NCBI GenBank assembly: GCA_018066075.1
Contig: JAGHSB010000018.1
Location: 1 to 42,046 of the forward strand
Direction of reading: 5' to 3'
DNA length: 42,046 nt
From: Candidatus Treponema scatequi
GTDB lineage: Bacteria > Spirochaetota > Spirochaetia > Treponematales > Treponemataceae
How positions within the stretch are numbered: the stretch's first letter is position 1; the number at the start of each line of letters is the position of its first letter. The notes beneath the pieces were generated by a model. It saw only the letters and a list, made by a program, of their open reading frames with translations, made no database searches and was not told the DNA's origin. Positions 35,089 to 42,046 of the stretch are shown piece by piece. The position numbers were made by a program, and so were the translations under genes.

Positions 35089-36456
35089 CTATTTATCAAG
35101 TCTTATTCTTGCAGCTCTCGCGTGAGCAGCCAAGCCTTCTGCATCACCCATAAAGCCTGCAGAAGTTGCTGACTTAATCATTCCCTCTGAACCTTTCTTT
35201 GCGCGCAAAGTTGTTACAGTCTTGAGGAACATTCTTACGCTCAAGCCACCTGAATAGTGAGCAACACCAGATGTAGGAAGTGTGTGGTTAAGACCAGCTG
35301 CGTAATCACCGAATACTTCTGCTGCGTAGTGACCGATGAAAAGTGATCCGTAATTGCAAACCATGTTAACAAGTTTGTCACGCATTGCACCTTCATCAAG
35401 AGCAATCTCAAGGTGTTCAGGAGCTTTTTTATTTGCAAGCTCTGCTGCTTCTTCGAGAGATGAAGTAATGATGATTCTTCCGTATGTATCGATGCTCTGT
35501 CTTGCTACTTCTTTTGTAGAAAGAGTTTCGAGCTGTTTTTCAATTTCTTCAGAAACTTTTTTTGCAAAGTCTTCGTCCGGAGTTGCAAGCGCTGCCTGTG
35601 CAACAACATCATGTTCTGCCTGAGCAAGCATGTCAGCTGCAACCCATGCAGGATTTGCAGACTTGTCAGCGATGACAAATACTTCTGTCGGACCTGCAAT
35701 CATATCAATTCCAACTTTACCATATACCTGCTGTTTTGCAGCGGCAACAAATTTGTTTCCAGGGCCTACGATGACATCAACATTTGGAATCGATTCAGTT
35801 CCATAAGCCATTGCAGCAACCGCCTGAGAACCACCGACAGCGTAACACTTTGTAACGCCGCAGATGTATGCTGCTGCCAGGATTCCTTCGTCAGCATAAG
35901 GCTTGCCGCCGACAAATGGTTTACCTGGAACGCCGAGTCCCTGAGCCTTAGCTTTTTCAAGATCATCCGGGTGAACGCGAGGAGGTGTGCATAATACGAT
36001 TTCTTTGACGCCTGCAGCTGCAGCCGGTGTGATAGTCATTACAACAGATGACAAAAGCGGAAAGCGTCCGGCCGGAACATAAGCACCAGCACGCTCAACA
36101 GGAATTGTTTTCTGACCAGTGAAAAGTCCTGGCGAAAGTTCCACTTCAAAATCATCAAAAGATTCTCTCTGTTTTAACGCAAACTTATAAGCAAGATCGT
36201 GAGAATGACAGATTGCATTGTAAATATCAGGCTGATTTGCCTTCATTTTGTCGGCGCACGCTTTGAGTTCGCTTTCCGGAATAAAAAAAGAAGCCGGAGC
36301 CGAAACATCAAACTTTTCGCCATACTTTTTAAGAGCAGCGTCACCGTTTTCAATAACATCTTTGATGACGTTCTGTACAACTTCATTAGTTCCACTAAAA
36401 TTACGACCGTCGAACCACTCAGGTTCAACTTGATTTGCTTTTAAGATTTTAATCAT
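35089..36456 (-). CDS. hisD: Histidinol dehydrogenase
   Basis: Oxidises L-histidinol to histidine in two NAD-dependent steps. Full length (455 residues) with GSQAVAAMAYGTESIPNVD, IDMIAGPTEVFVIAD, AQAEHD with the zinc/catalytic residues, and LNHTLPTSGVAHYSGG near the C-terminus. No other histidine biosynthesis gene is in the window, so it may be part of a scattered pathway or act on a related alcohol. A TAAAAT box lies six bases before the ATG, with no ribosome binding site. Confidence 0.95.
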   Translation of the reverse strand: MIKILKANQVEPEWFDGRNFSGTNEVVQNVIKDVIENGDAALKKYGEKFDVSAPASFFIPESELKACADKMKANQPDIYNAICHSHDLAYKFALKQRESFDDFEVELSPGLFTGQKTIPVERAGAYVPAGRFPLLSSVVMTITPAAAAGVKEIVLCTPPRVHPDDLEKAKAQGLGVPGKPFVGGKPYADEGILAAAYICGVTKCYAVGGSQAVAAMAYGTESIPNVDVIVGPGNKFVAAAKQQVYGKVGIDMIAGPTEVFVIADKSANPAWVAADMLAQAEHDVVAQAALATPDEDFAKKVSEEIEKQLETLSTKEVARQSIDTYGRIIITSSLEEAAELANKKAPEHLEIALDEGAMRDKLVNMVCNYGSLFIGHYAAEVFGDYAAGLNHTLPTSGVAHYSGGLSVRMFLKTVTTLRAKKGSEGMIKSATSAGFMGDAEGLAAHARAARIRLDK

Positions 36457-36462
36457 ACCGCA

Positions 36463-36491
36463 ATTTTAGCAGATTTTGGCGTTTGTTACAA
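36463..36491 (-). promoter_or_regulatory. hisD promoter, leaderless type
   Basis: On the minus strand TTGTAA (36486-36491), 17 bases, TAAAAT (36463-36468) with an upstream TGC (extended -10). Six bases separate it from ATG 36456. Confidence 0.65.
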
Positions 36492-36500
36492 TTAAAGCCG

Positions 36501-37058
36501 TTATTTAATGGATTTACCGACTGCGAAAGCGTCTGCGACTGCCTTTCCGATAACGCGGTATTTATGGTTTGCGCTGTCGTAAGTTACTGGCTGGAGTTTT
36601 TCAGGGTCAATTTTGCCATCTGTGATTATTGAGTCGTCTGCCGAGATGTTTACAATGTTTCCGATGAGCTGTTCTGTCTTGTCATCGTAACTTACCATTT
36701 CGCATTCGAGGGTCATCTTGAGTTCTTCGAAATATGGAGCATCGACTTTGGAACTTTTAACTGCTGTAAGTCCTGCTTTTTTGATTTTATCTGGAACTTC
36801 TTTGCCCGACACAAGTCCGACATAATCACATGCTGCGATATTTTTTGCATCTGCCATACTTACGGTAAATGCCTTTCTCGCCTTTAAGTTGATTGTAGTT
36901 TTATGAGATTCTGCAACACAAATGCAGATCTGGTTGTCGTTGTAAATTCCACCCCATGCAGCATTCATTGCATTTGGAGTGCCGTCTTCGTTGTAAGTTC
37001 CGATGATTAAAACCGGCATCGGATACAAAAATGTTTTTTTTCCAAAATCAGTTCTCAT
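36501..37058 (-). CDS. Flavin reductase-like FMN-binding protein (flavoredoxin type)
   Basis: A 185-residue split-barrel flavoprotein. The N-terminal FLYPMPVLIIGTYNEDGTPN, then MNAAWGGIYNDNQICICV, KARKAFTVSMAD and AACDYVGLVSG are typical of flavin reductase-like domain proteins related to flavoredoxin, which bind FMN and pass electrons in anaerobes. AGGAG precedes the ATG at 37058. It sits upstream of hisD but hisD has its own promoter. The electron partner is unknown. Confidence 0.9.
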   Translation of the reverse strand: MRTDFGKKTFLYPMPVLIIGTYNEDGTPNAMNAAWGGIYNDNQICICVAESHKTTINLKARKAFTVSMADAKNIAACDYVGLVSGKEVPDKIKKAGLTAVKSSKVDAPYFEELKMTLECEMVSYDDKTEQLIGNIVNISADDSIITDGKIDPEKLQPVTYDSANHKYRVIGKAVADAFAVGKSIK

Positions 37059-37075
37059 ATTTTACTCCTGACAAA

Positions 37076-37102
37076 AAATACAGCTTTATTTCAGCTGCAT
37101 TT
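37076..37102 (-). terminator. Terminator after plsC (end of pyrimidine operon)
   Basis: A 10-base stem, 37076-37085 with 37093-37102 (one G-U pair), 7-base loop, followed on the minus strand by a T-run. The next gene's AGGAG (37065-37069) follows at once. Confidence 0.75.
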
Positions 37103-37112
37103 TTCATTCGAT

Positions 37113-37841
37113 TTATTTCTGATATTTATCAAGTTCTTTCTGAATGCGCGCTTTTACAAGTTCTGCCATTTCAGTTGTTGAAAGGCCTTCGTATTCTTTT
37201 GGTGAAATAGGTTTAAGATAGTGAATCTGAATCGGATATGTAGTTCTGTATCCTTTGTCAAAAATTTTAAATGAATCAATTACGCAAACTGGTACAATCG
37301 GACACTTTGCACGTTTTGGACTTTTAAAACATCCTGTCTGAAATTTTGTAAGTTTTCCGTCTTCCTGTTCGTAGCCGCCTTCTGGAAAAACGAGATAGTT
37401 TATTCCACTCTTAAGTTCTTCTGTTACTTCGTCAAAACTCTTGAGCAGTTTATGCATTTTGCGATAATGAAGTTTCTTTGATTTGATCATCTTGCAGACT
37501 TCAGATATGAAAGGTCTGTGTGTTGCACGGTCATCAAGGATTACTCCGACTCTGCGTGGAAAACAGTACCAGATTGCAAGCGGGTCAAATTTTTCCTGAT
37601 GGTTGGAACAAAGATAAAAGCCGTCTTTCTTTGGAATATTTTCAAGTCCGTATGATTCAACTTTCAATCCTGATGTATCAATCAGAATTTTAATCAATTT
37701 AATGCATTCATCATATTTCTGCTGCGATGTAAATTTTTTGCTGTTTGCAACATACATCATTCGCGGATAATGACGCATTATTTTGATGAAGTTTCTTGTG
37801 AGTACTTTAAATAATATTGAAAAGCTTCTTCTTGTTGTCAC
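37113..37841 (-). CDS. plsC: 1-acyl-sn-glycerol-3-phosphate acyltransferase family protein
   Basis: Adds the second acyl chain to lysophosphatidic acid, making phosphatidic acid at the membrane. The HX4D motif is SNHQEKFDPLAIW, the second motif VFPEGGYEQEDGKL replaces the usual EGTR with EGGY, and PIVPVCVIDSFKIFD follows. The GTG start at 37841 shares its first base with the pyrKD stop (TAGTG), a strict translational coupling of lipid and pyrimidine synthesis. An ATG some 20 residues in is an alternative start. Exact acyl acceptor is inferred. Confidence 0.87.
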   Translation of the reverse strand: MTTRRSFSILFKVLTRNFIKIMRHYPRMMYVANSKKFTSQQKYDECIKLIKILIDTSGLKVESYGLENIPKKDGFYLCSNHQEKFDPLAIWYCFPRRVGVILDDRATHRPFISEVCKMIKSKKLHYRKMHKLLKSFDEVTEELKSGINYLVFPEGGYEQEDGKLTKFQTGCFKSPKRAKCPIVPVCVIDSFKIFDKGYRTTYPIQIHYLKPISPKEYEGLSTTEMAELVKARIQKELDKYQK

Positions 37842-39652
37842 TAAAGTGCACAGCCCCTGAACTCTTCGATTTTGTTAAACCCTTTTCGCTTCATGAAATC
37901 TTTAAGTCCATCTATTATTTCTACCATACTATTTGGATTTGCGAAAGTATTTGTTCCAACTTGTACGGCTGTGGCTCCGGCCATTATAAATTCCACAGCA
38001 TCCTGCCATGTTGCAATACCACCAATGGCAATAACCGGCACCTGCTTATTTATCGGCAAATTTTTAACTGCAGAACATACCTCATACACAAGACGAAGCG
38101 CTATCGGACGAACAGCAGGACCACCAAATCCAGCCTTCACTTTATCAAATACAGGACGACCCTTTTCGATATCAATTGCAACACCCTGGAAAGAATTGCA
38201 GAGAACGATTCCGTCAGCGCCAGCTTCGATACATGAAAGGGCAACTCCGACAACATCACTTGCCTGAGGAGTAAGTTTTACAATCAAAGGTTTTTTAGTA
38301 ATTTTTCTGATTGCCTTTGTCGCACTGGCAGCAGCCTGACAGCTCATTCCAAGAGCAGCACCGCCGGCAGATACGTTAGGACATGAAATGTTCAATTCGA
38401 TGATTGGAACATCTGTCTTGTCGAGAAGTTTTGCACCTTCTATATATGTATCAAGTGACGAACCTGAAAGATTTGCAATTGTCACTGGTTTTAATTTTAA
38501 CATTTCTGGAAGTTCATGTTCGATAAAATGCGGAATGCCAGGATTCTGAAGTCCGATTGAGTTCATGAGGCCTGAAGGAGTTTCCCAGAGACGAATGCCG
38601 CTGTTTCCCTGGCGAGGTTCGAGAGTGAGACCTTTGCTCGAAATTGCACCGAGTTTATTTACGTCAAATACATCGCGGTATTCTGTTCCGAATCCGAAAG
38701 TACCAGAGCTTCCGATTACAGGATTTGAAAGAACAACATCGCGAATTTTTACAGAGAGATCTGGTTTTACATTTTTATTTTTTCTTGCAGCGACAATCTG
38801 TTCTGCACAAGCAGATGTTTTTGAGAAAATTAATTTATCGCCTTCAAATACAGGACCATCTTTGCAGCAGCGTTTGTAACCGTCAACTGTTTCAATTGTA
38901 CATCCAAGGCATACGCCCATTCCACAAGCCATTCGGCTTTCCATGCTGAGATATGATTTAACATCTGCAGCTTTACAGATCGACTGAACATATGAAAGCA
39001 TTGGAAGTGGTCCGCATGCATAAACAATGTCGTATTCAGAAATCTTTTTTTCATCGAGCGCTGCACTGAGCATTCCTTTAATTCCGACTGAACCGTCATC
39101 AGTTGTAACGACTAATTTTTTGGCTTTGACATTTTTTACGCCATACTTTCCGCTTTTGAAACATGCATAAAAATCGTATGACTTTGGTTCGAGAGTTTCT
39201 GCAAATCCGGAAACTGGAGCAACACCGATTCCACCGCCGATGATACAGATTTTTGAATTCTTTTTTGGCTTAGGAAAAATATTTCCGAGCGGGCCGAGAA
39301 TGTCGACTGAATCATTTTTTTCGAATTCGCAAAGTTCTGTCGTGCCTTTGCCTTTTTTGAGAATTAAAAATTCGATTGAAGCATCGAACTTTCCTTTTTC
39401 TGTTTTGCTTTCACCGAGTATGTCTGTGTGATAAACAGAAATAGGACGACCTAAAAGACATTTTCCTTTTGTCGCACGAAGCATGTAAAACTGTCCTGCA
39501 ATCGGGAGTGATTTCTGTTTTGCAGTTACGTTTACTTTAATTGAAAAAACGCTTCCTTCTGGAACGGCACCTTTTACGATTGTGTTTGCACTTACAGTTC
39601 CCTGAGCATAAACCGGAATTGTATTTCCGTGACAGTCTTTTGTTTCAGCCAT
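37841..39652 (-). CDS. pyrKD: Fused dihydroorotate dehydrogenase: electron-transfer subunit (PyrK) plus catalytic subunit (PyrD, type 1B)
   Basis: Makes orotate from dihydroorotate with NAD. Residues 1 to about 285 are PyrK: a ferredoxin-reductase-like FAD domain (GQFYMLRA; CLLGRPISVY), NAD domain IIGGGIGVAPV, and a [2Fe-2S] site in MACGMGVCLGCTIETVDGYKRC. From about 295 to 603 is the PyrDB barrel: VIGSSGTFGFGTEYRD, NSIGLQNPG, ELNISCPNVSAGG with the catalytic Cys, and PVIAIGGIATWQDAVEFI. In most bacteria these are two genes. GGAG precedes the ATG. It follows pyrF and precedes plsC. Confidence 0.95.
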   Translation of the reverse strand: MAETKDCHGNTIPVYAQGTVSANTIVKGAVPEGSVFSIKVNVTAKQKSLPIAGQFYMLRATKGKCLLGRPISVYHTDILGESKTEKGKFDASIEFLILKKGKGTTELCEFEKNDSVDILGPLGNIFPKPKKNSKICIIGGGIGVAPVSGFAETLEPKSYDFYACFKSGKYGVKNVKAKKLVVTTDDGSVGIKGMLSAALDEKKISEYDIVYACGPLPMLSYVQSICKAADVKSYLSMESRMACGMGVCLGCTIETVDGYKRCCKDGPVFEGDKLIFSKTSACAEQIVAARKNKNVKPDLSVKIRDVVLSNPVIGSSGTFGFGTEYRDVFDVNKLGAISSKGLTLEPRQGNSGIRLWETPSGLMNSIGLQNPGIPHFIEHELPEMLKLKPVTIANLSGSSLDTYIEGAKLLDKTDVPIIELNISCPNVSAGGAALGMSCQAAASATKAIRKITKKPLIVKLTPQASDVVGVALSCIEAGADGIVLCNSFQGVAIDIEKGRPVFDKVKAGFGGPAVRPIALRLVYEVCSAVKNLPINKQVPVIAIGGIATWQDAVEFIMAGATAVQVGTNTFANPNSMVEIIDGLKDFMKRKGFNKIEEFRGCAL

Positions 39653-39685
39653 TTTTAATTCTCCATTAAAATAACTTTTTATATA

Positions 39686-39707
39686 AACGCAATCTCGCGA
39701 TAGCGTT
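39686..39707 (-). other. Hairpin with GNRA-type loop between pyrF and pyrKD
   Basis: On the minus strand AACGC and ATC pair with GAT and GCGTT around a GCGA tetraloop, with one internal T-T mismatch. No T-tract follows, so it is more likely an mRNA processing or stability element than a terminator. Confidence 0.45.
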
Positions 39708-39711
39708 CAAA

Positions 39712-40623
39712 TTAAAAACTCATCAATTCTTTTTTTGAATCGATTGCAGCTTTTGCACTTGCATCAATGATGTCATCCATTGTCAAAGTGTTTGCATTTC
39801 TCTTTTCTTCAAGCTCTGAATCTTTTTTCCAGGCGCACAAAATTCCACGTGAACTGTTTACAGTTCCACCGCATTTTTCCAAAAGGATTGCGCAGATTTT
39901 TGCAGCTCCACCCTGAGCACCGTATCCCGGAATTAAAAAGAAAACTTCAGGATATGCATCGCGAAGAGCACGTGCATCGCTTTCTTCTGTACAGCCGACT
40001 ACTGCTCCGACTGGAGAGCAGCCTTCATCAGGATATTCTTTTTTGCTTTCTGAAAGAATGTTGTTGAGTTCGTTTCCGACACGATCAAGTACACGACCAC
40101 CGTTTTTAAGTTCCTGCTGTTCAATGTCGACCATTCCAGGATTTGAAGTTCTGAGGAGAACAAAGATTCCTTTTGAACCGTTTGCAAGAGTTGTGTATTC
40201 TATGAAAGGTTTTAAAGTGTCAAAACCCATGTAAGGATTTATCGTAATAATGTCTGTCTCAAAATCGCCTTTGAAATGAGCACGCGCATAGGCTTGAGCA
40301 GTTGCAGCGATATCACCGCGCTTAACATCGCTGATAGCAACAAAGCCCGCATCACGAACAGCTTTCACTGTCTTTGCGTAAACTTCCATTCCCTTTAAGC
40401 CCATCGCTTCATAATAAGCAATCTGAATCTTAAAGCAGCATGCACTTTCATCTATTTTAATGCGTTCAATCAAGGCAAGATTGTAAGCTAGAACTGCATC
40501 TGCAGGCGATGAATAATTTTTGATAATGTTTTCTGGAATATAAGAAGGATCAGTATCAAGACCAACACAAAGCGGCCCGAATTTTCTGGCCGCATCCTGT
40601 AATTTCTGCATTGCGTGTTTCAT
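39712..40623 (-). CDS. pyrF: Orotidine 5'-phosphate decarboxylase (type 2)
   Basis: Last step of UMP synthesis. Residues FKIQIAYYEAMGLKGMEVY, then AISDVKRGDIAATAQAYA with catalytic K101, the phosphate-binding GYGAQGG near 245 and RGILCAW mark the longer type 2 OMP decarboxylase (303 residues). The ATG at 40623 is six bases after a TATACT box. It heads the pyrF - pyrKD - plsC unit. Confidence 0.96.
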   Translation of the reverse strand: MKHAMQKLQDAARKFGPLCVGLDTDPSYIPENIIKNYSSPADAVLAYNLALIERIKIDESACCFKIQIAYYEAMGLKGMEVYAKTVKAVRDAGFVAISDVKRGDIAATAQAYARAHFKGDFETDIITINPYMGFDTLKPFIEYTTLANGSKGIFVLLRTSNPGMVDIEQQELKNGGRVLDRVGNELNNILSESKKEYPDEGCSPVGAVVGCTEESDARALRDAYPEVFFLIPGYGAQGGAAKICAILLEKCGGTVNSSRGILCAWKKDSELEEKRNANTLTMDDIIDASAKAAIDSKKELMSF

Positions 40624-40629
40624 AACTAT

Positions 40630-40658
40630 AGTATAACAATTTTTGCAGATATTGACTA
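40630..40658 (-). promoter_or_regulatory. pyrF promoter, leaderless type
   Basis: On the minus strand TAGTCA (40653-40658), 17 bases, TATACT (40630-40635), six bases, ATG. There is no Shine-Dalgarno and no room for a pyrimidine-sensing leader, so attenuation of this operon is unlikely. Confidence 0.6.
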
Positions 40659-40681
40659 TAAGTTTTTTTCAGGTGAAATTT

Positions 40682-41377
40682 CTAAGGCCAGCGAACTGTT
40701 TCTGTTTTAACTTCTTCTGGTCCTGACCATTTTGATCTTGTCGTAATTACAATCTTACCTTTTTCATTATGACCACCAGACTGCCATTCACCTTTATAAA
40801 CATCATAAGTCATCTTTTCAAACTTAAACTCAACATAATTATAATCGCCGCCTTCCCAGAAAGTATCTGCAGCAACAATTTTCTCTATGCTGAGATCAGG
40901 AGTCACACTGCAGATATCAGAGTAAAAGCAAGATCCTGCTCCATATTTTGCATATCTACGCAAATTTAATATGCAACCCTTTCCAAGACTAACACCTTCT
41001 GCTTCTTCAAATTGTGGAGGCATATAAAAAGTTGCTTTACTTTCAGGAATAAACGAAACTTTCAGAAAATCACCGCTGAACCATCGGCCGCACATAAATC
41101 CAGTCTGACCGTCTTTTTTAATTTTATACCAGTTTGCATACGCATCATCTGCGTACATTTTTTCATCACACTTTGAAATTACTTCAACAATGTCTCCGGC
41201 TTTAACTTGAAACAATTTTTCATAATTAGTTCCCGGACCGCTTCTTACATTGATGACTTCTTCAGTTACAATGCACTTTCCTTTGTAACTGAAAGAATCA
41301 TGAAAAGTACTCCCGCCGGCAAACGCACAAATTCCAAATATAAAACAGACCGCAGACAAAAATATTTTTTTCGACAA
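40682..41377 (-). CDS. Secreted bacterial SH3-domain protein
   Basis: A roughly 231-residue exported protein: basic N-terminus, hydrophobic FLSAVCFIFGICAFAGG as signal peptide, then an SH3b domain (about 35-105) with EEVINVRSGPGTNYEKLFQVKAGDI and WYKIKKDGQTGFMCGRWF, a fold that usually binds peptidoglycan. The C-terminal 120 residues are not recognised. The start is set at TTG 41377, which has AAGGAG ten bases upstream; the other TTG at 41398 would place that site inside the gene. No ATG fits. Three 18-base tandem repeats lie just upstream. Confidence 0.8.
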   Translation of the reverse strand: MSKKIFLSAVCFIFGICAFAGGSTFHDSFSYKGKCIVTEEVINVRSGPGTNYEKLFQVKAGDIVEVISKCDEKMYADDAYANWYKIKKDGQTGFMCGRWFSGDFLKVSFIPESKATFYMPPQFEEAEGVSLGKGCILNLRRYAKYGAGSCFYSDICSVTPDLSIEKIVAADTFWEGGDYNYVEFKFEKMTYDVYKGEWQSGGHNEKGKIVITTRSKWSGPEEVKTETVRWP

Positions 41378-41404
41378 TATAAGATTTCTCCTTACCAAAA
41401 TCTC

Positions 41405-41458
41405 AATTGCAATACCTGGCTCAATCGTAATACCCGGCTCAATTGTAATACCAGAGTC
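41405..41458. repeat. Three tandem 18-base repeats upstream of the SH3 gene
   Basis: Units at 41405-41422, 41423-41440 and 41441-41458 follow the pattern AATYGYAATACCYGGCTC; the third diverges in its last bases and overlaps the stop of the upstream DUF2007-like gene by two bases. A related CAATTGAAATACCCGGC lies before ppk (11778-11794). Confidence 0.8.
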
Positions 41459-42029
41459 ACTCCTCGCGCAAACTCTCTTTCTCCTTCGGCATTATCTTAA
41501 TTCCAAGAAGCTCATCTTCTTTATCAACAAGATATGGAGCAGCTGCAATTTTCGCAAGTGTTTTTAACGTTTTTTCAAATTTCGATTTATCCGATTTTTT
41601 TGAAAGCCTTTCTATTTTACTTTTAATAAAATCTGTAACAATTTCGAGTGCTTCTTCATAATCTTCTGTGAGAATGTAAAGTTTTATGCAGAACATCTGA
41701 TTTATTGTACCTGCAAAACCGCCATACATAGTATTTGCTCTTTCATTTTCTGTATAGCTGTAAATATCAGCAGAAGAAAGCATGCTTCGAATCAATGCAC
41801 AATCAGCGCGATTACCAATATTCAAAAAGTGCTGATACTTTTTGCCATCCTGAACCTGCTCAAACATCTTGTCTTCAAAATCAGTATAATCAATTTTTTC
41901 TTCGCCAACATTATCTTTAATATCTTCATTTCTGATTTTATCAAAAACCTTATCAAGAAAAAATTTAACGATTAAAAACAAAATCCAAACAATTCCCAAA
42001 AAAATATATACTCTATATTTCAGAGGCAT
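41457..42029 (-). CDS. Membrane-anchored DUF2007-like protein
   Basis: A 190-residue protein with an N-terminal membrane helix (VYIFLGIVWILFLIVKFFL) and a cytoplasmic domain. The stretch NRADCALIRSMLSSADIYSY, then FCIKLYILTEDYEEALEIVTDF, resembles the DUF2007 family (putative signal-transducing, small alpha-beta fold), whose role is unknown. Beyond it is a Lys-rich helical region and a charged end. ATG 42029 is chosen because AGGAG lies eight bases upstream; TTG 42035 is too close to that site. The gene precedes the SH3 gene on the same strand. Confidence 0.72.
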   Translation of the reverse strand: MPLKYRVYIFLGIVWILFLIVKFFLDKVFDKIRNEDIKDNVGEEKIDYTDFEDKMFEQVQDGKKYQHFLNIGNRADCALIRSMLSSADIYSYTENERANTMYGGFAGTINQMFCIKLYILTEDYEEALEIVTDFIKSKIERLSKKSDKSKFEKTLKTLAKIAAAPYLVDKEDELLGIKIMPKEKESLREE

Positions 42030-42046
42030 ATTCAAGACTCCTGAAC

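Noticed and set aside
41207-41500. Open + strand frame with a repeated NCNTRLN-type hexapeptide
   Set aside because: It is the translation of the 18-base tandem repeat and runs antisense over the SH3 gene, with no ribosome site.

Overview
The window is a gene-dense, AT-rich stretch of bacterial chromosome with 35 protein-coding genes and no gene-free gap longer than about 210 bases. I see no tRNA or rRNA gene, transposase, integrase, phage gene or CRISPR array. The gene content suggests an anaerobic, host-associated, carbohydrate-fermenting spirochaete of the Treponema type: a PyrK-PyrD fusion, an AroD-AroE fusion, polysaccharide-directed hydrolases, many lipoproteins and FMN hydroxy-acid enzymes with cysteine-rich N-termini. 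The genus is an inference from content and style, not from a marker gene.

Left part (1-8657): the 3' end of cysE, a structured spacer with three hairpins, a NusG-II domain membrane protein and radA on the + strand. Facing them is a minus-strand cluster: a periplasmic TPR protein, a TraB-domain membrane protein and a lipoprotein. A 590-residue membrane-anchored protein of unknown function diverges from that cluster.

Centre (8658-24598): a + strand run handling sugars and phosphate. It holds a GH63/mannosylglycerate-hydrolase-like protein behind an elaborate promoter, exopolyphosphatase and polyphosphate kinase side by side, a GH36 alpha-galactosidase, a YhhN membrane protein, glycerate kinase, a HAD phosphatase and a secreted GH16 beta-glucanase with a C-terminal carbohydrate-binding-like domain. 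On the minus strand, phosphofructokinase is translationally coupled to a small FMN hydroxy-acid enzyme. ftsK diverges from pfkA and ends at a bidirectional terminator.

Right part (24676-42046): almost entirely minus-strand housekeeping, broken only by era. Probable operons are FGE-like lipoprotein - methyltransferase; PASTA protein - aroDE - rpiA - rluA-type synthase; and pyrF - pyrKD - plsC. def, hisD and the flavin reductase gene are separate units, fmt lies between def and the PASTA operon, and a bacterial SH3 lipoprotein-like gene and a DUF2007-like gene close the window.

The most interesting signals are at DNA level. The octamer AATTCCAC occurs about 20 times on both strands, in genes in all reading contexts and between genes, far above chance. 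At least four genes (pfkA, era, hisD, pyrF), and probably six, have a good -10 box ending 6-7 bases before the start codon and no ribosome binding site, which points to leaderless mRNAs. Two paralogous FMN hydroxy-acid enzymes share an N-terminal CxxCxxCx4C motif that looks like an iron-sulfur site. No multi-gene defence or mobile system was found.
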